From: Decorospora gaudefroyi
Lineage: Eukaryota > Ascomycota > Dothideomycetes > Pleosporales > Pleosporaceae
NCBI GenBank assembly: GCA_010015605.1
Contig: ML975249.1
Coordinates: 1 to 64,000, forward strand
Direction: 5' to 3'
Length of the DNA: 64,000 nucleotides
The position numbers and the translations under genes were made by a program. A model generated the notes under the pieces. It saw only the letters and a list, made by a program, of their open reading frames with translations, did not search any database and was not told the DNA's origin. Shown in pieces: positions 45,135-56,404 of the stretch (positions are counted from its first letter, which is position 1; each line of letters starts with the position of its first letter).

Positions 45135-45834
45135 TCAATCCGTTGATTCCATCTGCACAGGGCCCACAGTCCCCCGTCCTAGCACGCTCAATCTTCCCTT
45201 CTTGATGCCCAGTGCGTCTTCAATCCTCGCATCCGGCTCTCCTCTGCTCTGCCTCATCAACGCCAATTGTATGACACCAGCATCTACATACTTCCTCCCG
45301 GGAAACCCTCTCCTACCCACATCCCGCAACTCGTCTTCCGCCTCATCCGCAATCTGCTGTCTTGCCTCGAGCACTCGTAGCGCAGGATTATTGCGCGGGT
45401 CCGGGAAGGCGGATTGGGGTGGCGATTGCATCATCGTATCCGAGGGTAGCGTTGGAGAGGTATTGCGGCGGGGGTCGAATTGCGAGGCTGATGACGGCGA
45501 GTAGTGGGGATTTGGCTGAACAGCACCCAGACTGCTTAGTCGGGATGCAAATGCAGGATCGCGAGCATCTTGTAGGACCGCTGGTCGCTGTCAGCACCAT
45601 TATTTTTCTTTTTCCTCTACTGCACAACACCGAAAAATGACACTGGTACTGGCACTGGCACTGGCACTTACCATCTGTCTTGGTGTCGGTAGCTTGCGGT
45701 CCAGGGTGCACAGTCGGTCCCGGGGCGGAAGGCGCGGGAGGTGGGCGAGATGTGGTATTTGTAGGCGCTCTCGTGGGGTATTTACGCGCAGCCGAGCCAG
45801 CAACTTTGGCGCCTTTGGAAACCGAAGAACCCAT
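45135..45834 (-). CDS. Orphan protein with N-myristoylation signal
   Basis: Exons 45672-45834 and 45135-45580 give 202 residues. The N-terminus MGSSVSKGAK has Gly2 and Ser6, the classical myristoylation pattern, so membrane attachment is likely. A Pro-rich linker follows. The C-terminal block (RVLEARQQIADEAEDELRDVG, GFPGRKYVDAGVIQLALMRQSRG, RIEDALGIKKGRLSVLG) is helical and looks like a small helix-turn-helix-type domain. I recognise it only as a conserved fungal sequence of unknown function. The 91-nt intron begins with repeated GCCAGT units. The chosen acceptor (GACCAG) is the one that preserves phase into AVLQDARDPAFASRL. It lies 244 bp downstream of the DAHP synthase on the same strand and converges with the Harbinger-domain gene. 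Confidence 0.65.
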
Positions 45835-46078
45835 CTTGTTGGGACTGTTGAGTGTGGGGTTGGGCAGCCTGTTGAATGTTGTGCAGTATTGGTGTCGATA
45901 ACGGTAAGATAACATGCAGGTGCGACTCGGGAATCTGGTGGACGCTTAGTCAGATCCTTGTACACGTTCGGTCATAGTTGCGAGACACGGTCACCGAAGC
46001 GGGACATCCAATATGGTACTGCATTTCTGATTTGGGGTTTTGATACAGTAGGAGTATCTATGCCTGATAATTACCGCC

Positions 46079-47707
46079 TTATAGATCTCCGTCTGCGCGG
46101 TAGTGCCCTGCGACTAAGAAAGCCAACTCCAACGCCTGCTTCTCATTCAGCCTAGGGTCGCAGTACGTCGTGTAGTTCAAGCTCAAATCCTCGTCGACTA
46201 GTCCTTCACTTCCGCCAGTGCACTCGGTGACTGCATCGCCGGTAAGTTCAAGGTGCATGCCGCCGAGGAAAGAGCCGTGCTGCTTGTGGATCTTCAGCGC
46301 TGACGAAAGCTCCGAGAAGATGCTGTTGAAGGAACGAGTCTTGATACCAGTTGGTGTGCTGCGTGTATTGCTGTGCAGCGTTAGTCTGTGTCTCGGTGAA
46401 GCGCAACGGTCGTGAACTTACCCATGCATGGGGTCGCACTGCCACACTACCACATGTCCACTGCTCTTCACAGCTTCGATGTGCGAGCCGAGCATCGACT
46501 CCACCTTGTCCGCACCGTAGCGCGTAATCAAAGTGATCTTGCCAATCTCCTTATCTGGGTTCACAATATCAAGTAGCTCCACCAGCTCATCCGTTTTCAT
46601 CGAAGGACCAACCTTGATACCAATAGGGTTCTCGATACCCCGGAAGTACTCTACATGACCACCTTCAATCTGACGGGTTCGGTCACCGATCCAGATGAAA
46701 TGGGCAGAAGTGTTGTACCAGCCCTTACCATCGCTTGAAGGTTGTGAGGGCTTGTACCCAGCTGGGTGCTTGAGTCTCCGGGTCAAACTCTGCTCGTACT
46801 CCAGAACAAGGCCCTCGTGACTGGTGAAGAGATCGACCGTTTGTAGCTGTCCAGACGTATCTGCACCAATCGTCTTCATGAAGCGTAGTGAGTCCGAGAT
46901 ACTGTGTACAATCTTGGAGTACTTTGTCTGCAACTCCTCATCCTGAACATGGCCCAGCTCCCAGTCCATGGGATTGTGTAGATCAGCAATGCCACTCGCA
47001 AGCTGTCCGCGGATGTAGTTCAGCGTCGTAGCAGAGTGGAAGTAAGCGCTGACGAGCCTTTCTGGATCCACCCTTCGCGCATCAGGGTCAAAGCCATTCA
47101 GAATATCGCCACGGAAGCTGGGAACTTCCTTGCCATTCAGCATCTCCGTTGGACTTGATCTTGGCTTCGCGTACTGTCCTGCTATGCGACCAATGCGAAT
47201 GACGGGCTTGTTGGATCCCCAAATCAGGACCAAACTCATCTGTAGGAGAAGCTTGATTTTTGCGTCAATGGGATCCTCTGCGCAGTAGGAGAACAGCTCA
47301 GCGCAGTCGCCGCCTTGGAGGAGGAAGGACTTCCCAAGTGCGGCATCGCGGAGACTGGCCTTGAGCCGGCCGATTTCTGTTGGGGTGACGATTGGCGGCA
47401 GACCTGACAGCTTTGTCAGGGCAGCAGACACCGCTCCTTGATCTTCGTATGTGACAACTTGCTTGATGGGTTTTGATCGCCACGCTGTGATCACGTTAGT
47501 ACGAAGCCTCGAAGTCCAAGTTCTGCTCTCACATGCTGGTGACCACCCCTCAGGTCTACCATTGATATTTTGCGTTTCCTTAGGCCTCTCTGGTGTTTGT
47601 GTCGAGTCCGCACCGGTCGATGACTGTGAAGTTTGTGGCTGACTGCTGGTCTTCGCCATGAAGTTGGCTACGTAATCATTCAATTTGGAATACCCTTCGT
47701 TGTTCAT
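46079..47707 (-). CDS. Class II DAHP synthase (3-deoxy-D-arabino-heptulosonate-7-phosphate synthase)
   Basis: First enzyme of the shikimate pathway, condensing phosphoenolpyruvate with erythrose 4-phosphate; cytosolic in fungi. Exons 47533-47707, 46422-47484 and 46079-46370 give 509 residues. Family blocks are WRSKPIKQ, GLPPIV, LQGGDCAELF, RIGRIAGQYAKPRSS, GDILNGFDPDARRVDPERLVSAYFHS, TSHEGLVLEYEQ, HFIWIGDRTRQIEGGHVEYFRGI, NPIGIKVGPS, TLITRYGADKVE and VWQCDPMHGNT. The last has the cysteine/histidine metal site completed across intron 2. Intron 1 (48 nt, 47485-47532) is a multiple of three with a TACTAAC branch site and no stop; leaving it in would insert 16 foreign residues between GWSPAS and WRSKPIKQ. 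Two TGASTCA sites upstream imply general amino-acid control. Fungi usually also have class I enzymes; this is the plant/bacterial-type paralogue. Confidence 0.94.
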
Positions 47708-47784
47708 GGTATACGAATGGCTCTGCGAAGAGATGCAGTCTGTGTAGTAGGAGGAGAAGGGAGGTCGTGACTGCTAACGCCTTT

Positions 47785-47791
47785 TGAGTCA
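47785..47791. promoter_or_regulatory. Gcn4/CPC1 site TGAGTCA
   Basis: Perfect bZIP general-control site 78 bp upstream of the DAHP synthase ATG, in the promoter shared with the HYPK-like gene. Confidence 0.7.
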
Positions 47792-47860
47792 CTAGTCGTT
47801 AATATGGAATTTCGGCAAGGGGCCGGCTGCAAACCGTCGTGAATAAAGGACAGGTGCACA

Positions 47861-47867
47861 TGACTCA
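47861..47867. promoter_or_regulatory. Gcn4/CPC1 site TGACTCA
   Basis: Second perfect general-control site, 154 bp upstream of the DAHP synthase ATG and 76 bp from the first. Confidence 0.7.
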
Positions 47868-48221
47868 ACCACACAGGAATTTGCAGCAAAATTGTCCCGT
47901 CGAATGCGCGCGCAAAGTAGATGGCATAGGGGGGTGCAAACTCACCTTGAAAACACCTTCTCCCACTAATAGATCTAACGCACTGCGTGAAAATCGCAAT
48001 GTAACCCCATTTCCCGCGGTGGTGCGGACTTTTGTAAAAAGAAATGGCAGTTTTTTTAAATCCCCGATTCCAACCAATCACAGCACCCCTCACCTCCCAT
48101 TGGCCACATTTCCTGAATCCCACTTAATTCCCTACCCCTCACCACTAAACACACTCCTACCAACATTGCATCTCTCCTCCTCCTTCACCACCACCACCCC
48201 AACCCAACCCAACCCTCCACC

Positions 48222-48635
48222 ATGGCCGAACCCCAACCCTCCCCCATCCACGAAGGCGCCACCACCCCGCCCGCACCCACATCCACAGCCTCGGACCTAA
48301 AAGCCCAAGCGCTGCTCTCGGCCCTCGACGCGCAAGAAGCCGAGAGCACAAAAAAGGAAGTCGATGGCCAAGCGCTGGACAAGGCAATGAAAGGACTCAG
48401 TGTTCAAAATAAACCCGCGGCATCGGAGAGGAAGAATGTCAAGGTCGAGCCGGCTGATGTTACTCTTTTGGTATGTCGTAGAACTGCGATGCGATGGCGA
48501 CTGACACGAAGATTGATTTTCTGGGAGTAGGTGAACGAGCTTGAGGTTTCGAAAGCGAAGGCGATGGATTTGTTGCGTGCGCATGAGGGGGATGTTGTGA
48601 GGGCTATGAGCGGCTTCGTTATGGCTGCGCCTTGA
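48222..48635 (+). CDS. HYPK-like NatA-associated protein
   Basis: Exons 48222-48470 and 48531-48635 give 117 residues. HYPK binds the NatA N-terminal acetyltransferase on ribosomes and modulates it. The C-terminal UBA-like domain is visible (VKVEPADVTLLVNELEVSK, AKAMDLLRAHEGDVVRAMSGFV), interrupted by a 60-nt intron exactly between LL and VNELE. The N-terminal half has an acidic/basic helix (ALDKAMKGLSVQN) and a Pro/Thr-rich leader. The length fits the family (about 110-130 residues). It shares a 514-bp divergent promoter with DAHP synthase. Confidence 0.8.
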
Positions 48636-49096
48636 ACGTCAGCGTCGTTGTGTGGACATTGGACATCTAGGCTAAGAAAGGGACCTGCTTTGGGAATCGC
48701 AACGATATGTGCCGCGGTCCTTGCTGCTCGCGGGCTTTGGAACGGATACATATGGTGCCAAGCGCTTAGGCGAGTCTCTTGTGTGTGCGGTGAGACAACA
48801 GGCACAAGGTTTTCGCAGGCAACTGGAATTTGCTATGGCGGAGACTTTTGGACAGGGAGGGGCATCATGTTGGGGCACACACAGTGTATGGGTGGTGAAG
48901 AAGGCTGTTCGTGTTGCTCCATTGCCATGAATTTGCACTCCCTGGGTACCTATGGCTCACAACGACCGAAGAGGAAATGGGGTATCATGTATTATATCTC
49001 GCACCACCCTCAAAACCGTCGCTATACAAACCACATCTTCCCGTCGCAGATTTCTGCATTCCTCAGTCTTCTTCTTTGCCCCAGAAGGTGAAATTT
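48636..49096. other. Convergent 3' region
   Basis: 460 bp between the stops of the HYPK-like gene and KMT6. Short frames only; no feature. Confidence 0.4.
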
Positions 49097-52000
49097 TCAC
49101 TCCTCATCGCTACTAACGACGATACGTCCCTTTCTCATCCTGTCTGCAGCCGGCCGTGCGCCACTCGTCTTCTTCGTGATTCTCTTGACAACTACCAGTG
49201 ACGCTCCACCGGAAGCTTTCCTCCTCAGCCTGCTCGATTTGCTGCCCCGGGATGTGGTTTCGCTCAAGTCCTCTGCTGCAGTGTCTTCGGAATCAGAGGT
49301 GGACACCTCACGTCCTTCGTCGTCCTGTGCGTTGTCCAAGACAAACTCGTCGTCATCTTCCTCACTGTCTGGCACGAAAAGAGTCGACTGCGTCGATTTT
49401 GTGTTTTGAGCCTCGGTACTCCGAGGAATGTCCTCTGGATCCTCCTTTGCTTTGCGGTCCATATCAGAATCAGAGGCGACGGGATCGGTCACTCTGTCCT
49501 TTCTTGCCACCGACTTTCGAGCTATAGGCTTGGTACTCTTCCTTGCAATCTTTCGCCCAGGCTTACTGGTGGCTGTCTTGCGTATTTGTAGGGGCCCAGA
49601 GAGCCGCCGGGTGGAAGAAGAGCCCTGCGCGGCCTCGGCTTCCTGCATCGCTGCTCGTTTCAGTGCTTTAGCAGCTCGTGCTTTCGCCGTTGCTGCGAGC
49701 ACCTTGGAACGGTCTGCTATGGGCTGGGTGCTGGTGAGAGACTCGTTCCTCTTAGCCTTATGTTTGGTCTGCTGTTTAACCGCGACAACCTTGCCGTTCG
49801 GCTGCTTGAACTGCGCTGTTTTTTCTTTGGGATAGTTGTAATTGAAGAATAATTCCGTTCCTGCTTTGATGTCGACGGTGGCAAAGAGCGCGATGCGGAA
49901 GACTGTGTCGCAGAAGAGATTCTTTGGGCAGCAGTTTGTATACTTATCGTCGGCGTTGTTGATGAAGCGCAGCTTATTGCCCATGTATGTGGCGTCGACC
50001 TCCTGTTCTACACCAACGTTAGCAGCTGGCACCAACCGATTTATACCGAGAACCCACTTAAGTTCAACCTGAACAGGTACATGGTCTTCTGGTAGTCGTA
50101 TATCGTTGATCGGCGGTCACCTTCGTCGACTGAAATAGCCTCGCCAGTATATTCGCCAATGAACTCGCCGCCCTTGATGTCCTCACCCATATAGAGACCG
50201 AAGCCGTGCACTTCGGATTGACCAAGTAGTGTCTTCCGGGGAACGCCTTTTTGGATAGCCACATTGCAACAGTTACTCTCGACGATGTCTTCGTTGTATC
50301 GGTTCACCGGGTCAAGGATGTCAGTAGCTCCGCATGAACCGCAAAGGTCTGCGTCGCACTCGCGGTTGAACTTGACGCAGAGACAAGATGCTGTACCGCA
50401 GACGCGTTTTGCTTGCGCTGCTGTGCAACTACATCCCGGATAGCGTCGGTTACACAACATAGAGCATTTGCATGTCTTTTCGCACGTGATGCCTTCTCTG
50501 AAGCACCGACATTGTGCGTACTCACAGGCGCCATGATGGTTGCATGGGAAAAAAGGTTTCCTCTTTTCCCAATGATGGGTGAGGTCCTGTTGCAGCCACC
50601 AGCTACTGTTAAACCTCCCGGCTGGTGGCTTCGTGCCCTTGGATCTTATCATTTCTGACTCAGGGCAGACGTTGAACGTGTCTGGGTTGGCATATAGCTT
50701 ATAGTTGATCACCTTCTCCAGGTCAGAATCATCGTGGAAGTGCGCCGGAAGGGGACCCTCTTCTTCATGGTCTTCAACGTCTGTGTGATCGTCTTGTGCG
50801 TGCAGATGTGAGTCCCGCTGTGCATGCCTGTTTTTCGAATGACCTTCTTGATGGTCGGTTTCTTCATCCTCCGGTGTCGCATCTTCATCAGGATCCGTGT
50901 TCCATGAGTCTTCTGGTATTTCTCTAATTTCTCCGTGACGCACACAATTGTGCCTAAGTGAAAGATCAGTATCATGTTGCATACCGCTACCGATCTGTAC
51001 TTACTGATGACAGACTCTGCACATAAACTGTCTATATGTAGACTGCGTGTCACTCCGTCCCTCCGCGGTTTTCTCCAGTACGTGCTTCTGCACAGCGGTC
51101 GATTGTTGGGCGAGATACCAGATATTGAATTTACATTCTTGGAACACCGCCGCACAGGCTATTGCTACAAGCCTTAATGCTCTTGCGGTCGGTTCATTGA
51201 GCTGTGGAAGAAACTTCCGCCACTTTTTGGACTTGCGCTCGAAAAGAGTAGCTCTCTTCATGTCTCCGTCCCGCTCGAAAATTTCAACTTCATACCGCAC
51301 TCGTTCGAGCAAGGTTCCCTCGAACAATTCGCTGGCCCGCAGAGTGTCATTAATTCGCCTAATCATTTTTTCTGGGGCCAATAGCCAATACAAGACATCG
51401 TTCCATGAGACATCAATTTCGGCCAAGAAGGCTTCAATGCTGTCTTTATAGAAACTACGTTGCTCTTTTCGAAAGCCCAGCGGCCCAAATTCGTCGTGGG
51501 TTAATTCGTACACGTAAGGAAGCGTGGCCAAAAGTGTCTGGCGACCCTCAAACTCCTCGTCTTCGAAGTAAGGCGTTGCAAGTAATTTGGACTCGTTATC
51601 AGCAAGGATGCTGTTCTTTAAGCTGACATACTCTCTAAATGGGGGTATCTGGACCGCGTCTGTCTTGTATCCTGTCATGCGTGACGCCGCCATCTTAGAT
51701 TTAACGATAATGTCCTTTGGTTTGGCTTTGATAAAGACTTCCTGATTGAGGTGTGGAAAGCGTCGGTAACTGGTTTTCTTATCGAACGGGACTTGAATTG
51801 GCGACATACTCTCAAAAGGTGAAGCTTTCTGCATGTATTTCCCTGGTAAGCTTGGAATTGGACTCTTCCCCTTGTGACCATGAGCACGGAGCTCCTGCTC
51901 CTGACAAGTTCTTTGGCGCCGCATCTTGGCACAAACCAGATATGCATGCTGATCATGTCGAGTCTGTAGTTGTCGTCTTAAGCAAGTGTCTATTGCTGAG

Positions 52001-52773
52001 CGTGCGGCGATAGGATCGTCCGTTGCTACTTGAACACCCTCGTGATTGGCAGGCACTTTAATGTCTTCGGGGTATATCGGACTTGCATCACCTCCCGGGG
52101 CGCTTTTTGGTGTCGTCGATATCGGCAATGCTTCTGGTTTCGCAATGGATGCATTGGATTGCATAGCGCTGGGCATCTTCGCAAATGATTCCGCCGTTTC
52201 TCTGTTCGACAGTCGCGGCAAGGATAGGAATCGACTAGGAGCACTTATAGGCGATGTAGCGGCCTTAATAGGGATTGCATCCATACCAGTATCAGAGGGC
52301 TCGACATCCTTTGGCCTCTGCGGAAGACACGTATTGCTAATAGTATCCGATAATGGTGTTGAGGCTTTTGGTAGTATAGATGCATTCTCATGTTGCTGCG
52401 TTTGTGGTTGCACTGGTGGTGAATCCTCATCGTCGCTCAACAGATCGATGTAAGCAGTTGAAACGGGTCTTGCGGACGGAGTCCGCAGTACTTGCCTTGC
52501 CGTTGGCAAGCGCTCACGTCGGAAGCCGGAGCCGGTTGAAGTTCGATCACCCCTCTGATTCCTGTGACCTTTAACCACAGCCGCACGCCCTGATGCAGCA
52601 ACATGTTCAGCCTGATCCAGCTCTTCGACGCCATCTTGGTCCAGCGTATGACGGGCGCGCCTTTTGGTTGTGGGCGCAGCAGGTACATGCACGGGAATGT
52701 CATCTGCATCCTCGGAAATAGCGTCGAGATCAATGGCAGTACATATCGTGCTTCCTTGTGTGAGATGCGCCAT
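49097..52773 (-). CDS. KMT6: Histone H3K27 methyltransferase KMT6 (EZH2), PRC2 catalytic subunit
   Basis: Catalytic subunit of Polycomb repressive complex 2, silencing facultative heterochromatin, which in moulds often includes effector and metabolite genes. Exons 51005-52773, 50058-50953 and 49097-50007 give 1191 residues, starting MAHLTQGST, the first ATG in frame. The N-terminal half has disordered sequence then EED/SUZ12-binding-type helices (KEQRSFYKDSIEAFLAEIDVSW). The Cys-rich CXC domain (about 726-800: PCNHHGACEYAQCRC, CEKTCKCSMLCNRRYPGCSC, CGTASCLCVKFNRECDADLCGSCG) precedes the SET domain (about 829-950). SET motifs are HGFGLYMGEDIKGGEFIGEYTGE, LRFINNADDKYTNCC and GTELFFNYNYPKE. The intron donor at 50057 was chosen because it gives LN-X4-VDAT, the EZH2 spacing. 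A 240-residue basic/acidic tail follows SET, an extension absent from animal EZH2. Confidence 0.9.
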
Positions 52774-53766
52774 TGTCGAAGGTAGTTGATAGTTGTTGTG
52801 TGTGATAAGATGAGCTGGATCATTAATTAGATCAAATGAACTTTTGGTGTAGTGAGCTATGTAGGGTGGTAGGGTGGTAGGTAACGAGCAATTAAGAACT
52901 GGATCGGCTAGGCAACCGTTGGCCAATCAGAGGCGTCTACCCAAAACAGTGTGGGCAACTCTAACCGAAAATATCACTAGTGAGAGAACAAACAGATCAC
53001 CGCGCTCCGCGCAGCGATCTAGAACGTGTGTTAGAGAACATTGACTACACTAAAAGTTGATTTAATCTAATCAATCCTGGTCATTTTGTCACCCAGAGTT
53101 GCAGAGGAAAGCGAGGTTTCAACTTTCGCATTCGTTGTATAATGGATCTAAATCAGGCTGAGAGTCGATATAGCTACACTGCCTAGCAGATGAGATGAAT
53201 AAGTTTACGAGGGCAGAATAGGACATTTGAGCCAATTGTTACGAGGGTAGCTAGGGAAACTGTTCTTCCAAATGCGAACGTGGCCGCCTTTAACCCGAGT
53301 TACATTAGGTAAAACGCGGGAAATTCGCGTCGGCACGTGATACCTCTGAAAATACGGATGACTGAACTGTACTCCGTAAAACGCAAGGTACAATGCCACT
53401 GCATCTATACTAACTCTGGCATTGGGATCAAAAGCGAAAGCACGATATCAAAACACAGAACATTCAAGCCTTGAAAAGTTGAGTGTTGGGGTGGTAATTA
53501 TATGATTCATCATGAGCGACTGGCTCCTTCCCGGCAGCCGTACACTTGCCATCGATTCGTCATCTTAAAGAATTTACGAACAACCCAGCCCATCCTGGTC
53601 TTGGGCCGTCCAGCGTCGAGCAGCAGCCTTGGGAATTTCCTGACACCAAATCCAGACTCAGCCCCAGTCCCGTACGGCGCCTCCTGCACTGCGGTATAAT
53701 TATATCATAGGTCAAGCAGCAGCACCAAAAGAAACGGTCGCAAATTAACGCCACCTCCCGCACTTT
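52774..53766. other. KMT6 promoter and spacer
   Basis: No gene supported. It contains the upstream region of KMT6 and the 3' UTR side of the AP180 gene, both minus strand. Confidence 0.4.
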
Positions 53767-56017
53767 TTACCCAAGAAAATTCTGCTGTGGTGGCTGTCCA
53801 GGTCGCGGAAATACGCTCGTTGTCGGTACTTGATCCAGACTCATTCCTCCCATGGTCCCTGGACTACCTGCAGTTTGCCAGCCCTGGCCTGTCTGCTGAT
53901 TAACAAAAGCACTTTGTCGGAAAGGATTGGTGCTCCCTGTCGCATTCACAGTAAGACTACCTTGGGGAGACGTAGCACTTTGTGGCGACGGTTGCCTTGC
54001 GAATGGGTTCGTGCCGGTAGGTGCAGGCTGCAACGGCTGTTGTTGTTGCTGCTGTTGCTGCATTGAGGCGAAGGGTGACTCCTGGATGGGCGACATTGAG
54101 TATGGGGATGAATTGTCAGGGGACAGGGCTTGCTGCTGGAACCCCGTGTTGTGTTTTGCGAACGGATTTGTCGATGAACGCCCGAGTGAGCTTGCGCCAG
54201 TAGGATTGTTGAGCAGTTTCGGCTCAGCCACGGACTGCCGGAATGGGTTCGTTGAGGTTGGTTGCGGTTGCATGGGCTCGGCAATCGTGGGAAGCGGCAT
54301 GTGTTGTTGCTGTTGTGAGAAATCAGGCATGCCATTTTGTGGTATTGATGGTATAGTATTCTGGGGGCTGAATGGCTGTGGAGCGTAACCGCCAAAACCT
54401 GCACCAGTGAATTGTGTCTGGATTTGTGGTGCTTGCGCCTGCATTTGGGGCGCTTGTGGTTGTTGTTGTAATTGTTGCATTTGGAAAGGATTCGTGCCCT
54501 GTCCATTCTGCACGGAGAAGGGTGGTACCTGCTGTTGAGGGAAGCCCATGTTGGCCGTCTGTTGTGGAAGCTGAAAGCCTTGCTGTTGCTGCTGGAAGCC
54601 GGTTTGTTGCGGATACTGCTGCATCATGGGCTGCGTAGCCATAGTTTGTTGATTGTCTTCAAGTGATGCAAATAGATCTATCAACGGAGCACTGGCAGAC
54701 GGTTTTGTTTGGGCTGCAGCCGGCTGATGTTGTTGATGCTGTTGTTGTGGTTGGCTGCTAATCATGTTGGACGTCGGGGGCTTCGCGTCCAGAGGTTTGC
54801 TGGCCCCGTTTGTGGGTTTGCCTCCGTTTTTCTTCGCTTCCTTCTCAGCAAGGTATTGCCTGCGGTTGATCTCGAAGTCCTTGTCGTTCAAGTATTCTTC
54901 CAACGAGGCCGCCAAACTGGTGGGTGCGTGTTTGATCTTGGGGATTTCTAGTCTTGTCGAGTGCTCGTGCGATCGTGCGAGACTGAGATACTGAACAACA
55001 GCTTCCGTCTGTTTGACAAAGGTGCGGTACACGGCGAGGGCGCGCGTTGCATCGGGTTTTGAGAGTTCGAAGTAGTGTTCTGTTTCATTAGTATAGAGAA
55101 GCTCCGGGAACTGTGCTCAACCCACCGAGGATATTGATGGTGCCCTCATTCATAACATGGAAGAGCACCAACAGGTCCATGGTAAGCAATCGAAAAGCAG
55201 TCAAAGTGATTTCGTTCTCCGGCTCATCGTCAAATGGCTGCAATTGGTCTATGTCAGCCATAGACTTGGTAGCTATCATTGTTCTACGCACCTGGCACTT
55301 CAGGAGTGCTCTGATCTGGTCTTGCACACTTTCCGCCTCACGGAGCAAGCCTTTTTCAACGCTCAAGCGCTTGAGCCGACCCTCGCCACCGCGAACGTAG
55401 TCCACCTTGGTTGCGCCATACTCGATGGCGCGACGTAGCAAGTATTCAGAGTAGGTCCGAATGTTGTGGCCTTGCGTTTGTACTATTGTGTGCAATGTCA
55501 GCGATTCGCAAGTATCTACTGTCACAAGTGAAGGCAGATGGGCTCCACACGCAGGGACCTCGCGCCATGTCGGTTCGCACCCGCACCGCTATACATTTGG
55601 CAGACCCGGCACCCACCCGTCCGATGGCGGACCAGTCGTATCTGTGGTAACGTACCCTCTGTGAAGTGGTTGATGGCCAACTTCCTGTGTGGGTTCTGCG
55701 CCAGAAACTTGAGCGTAACCTCCGGTTCTCCCTCTCTTATCATCAGATGTACGATGATCAGGCTCTTGAACACGATTGTCCATGTCGAATCGCGCAGGCG
55801 GTTCGTGAGGGCGCGGAAGATCTCAGCCACACCGGCTTCACCAGCGTGCGTGGCGACGAGGATATGCTCGACATACTTGGATTTGGGTGCTGCGAGCTGT
55901 ACCTCGCGTTAGCACAGGAACTGCAAACGCGCAATGCTGCCTTGGGCGCTGGGTCGGGCGCAAAGCTACCTTGATCTTGGTTCCGCCCTTCACGCTCTTC
56001 TCAAAGGAGCTTGCCAT
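53767..56017 (-). CDS. Clathrin assembly protein AP180/CALM family (ANTH domain)
   Basis: Endocytic adaptor that binds PI(4,5)P2 through the ANTH domain and recruits clathrin and cargo such as synaptobrevin-type SNAREs (yeast YAP1801/1802). Exons 55970-56017, 55656-55896, 55292-55482, 55126-55237 and 53767-55079 give 634 residues. The N-terminus is MASSFEKSVKGGTKIKLAAPKSKYVEHI with the lipid-binding Lys-rich loop. ANTH helices continue to AASLEEYLNDKDFE. The C-terminal half is Gln-rich and holds five NPF motifs (NPFQ, NPFR, NPFA, NPFA, NPFR) for EH-domain partners, plus an LIDLFASLE clathrin-box-like segment. Intron 3 (55238-55291, 54 nt) is a multiple of three without a stop; removal restores ALLKCQPFDDEPENEITLTAFRLLTMDL. 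Intron 2 is unusually long (173 nt). Confidence 0.92.
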
Positions 56018-56404
56018 GGCGTCCTAGGGGTGCTGTCGTTGCGACAGGTTGCTGCCGAGCGGGCCGCTGGTGAGATGTCGGCGTGCGTTGGTCGTGGCTT
56101 GGCTTGGTGTCGCAATGGTGCTAACGGTCCTGGGGCAGCATCACGGCGCAGTGAAAGGATAGGAGGGATAGCGTTATCAATAAAGAGGAGGTCCGCCCGC
56201 CGATGGCAGCACCGAGGCGGATCTGCGTTATTGTTATTGCAGTGGGCCGGGGGTAGGGTAGGTGAGGGAGTCAGGGCGCAGGGCGGCTTTGCGGTGTTCC
56301 TGTGAACGATGACGGCACAAGCTGTGAGCTCAGGGTCCACATGCACACACACTGCATCAGGCACGCTGCCCCTACATTCACTCAACACCACAAAACACCC
56401 CGCC
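56018..56404. promoter_or_regulatory. Divergent promoter AP180 / NUDC
   Basis: 387 bp between start codons. No specific site recognised. Confidence 0.45.

Noticed and set aside
47704..48123. 139-codon minus-strand open frame upstream of DAHP synthase
   Set aside because: It covers the divergent promoter with the two TGASTCA sites, has no family resemblance, and its end overlaps the DAHP synthase ATG.
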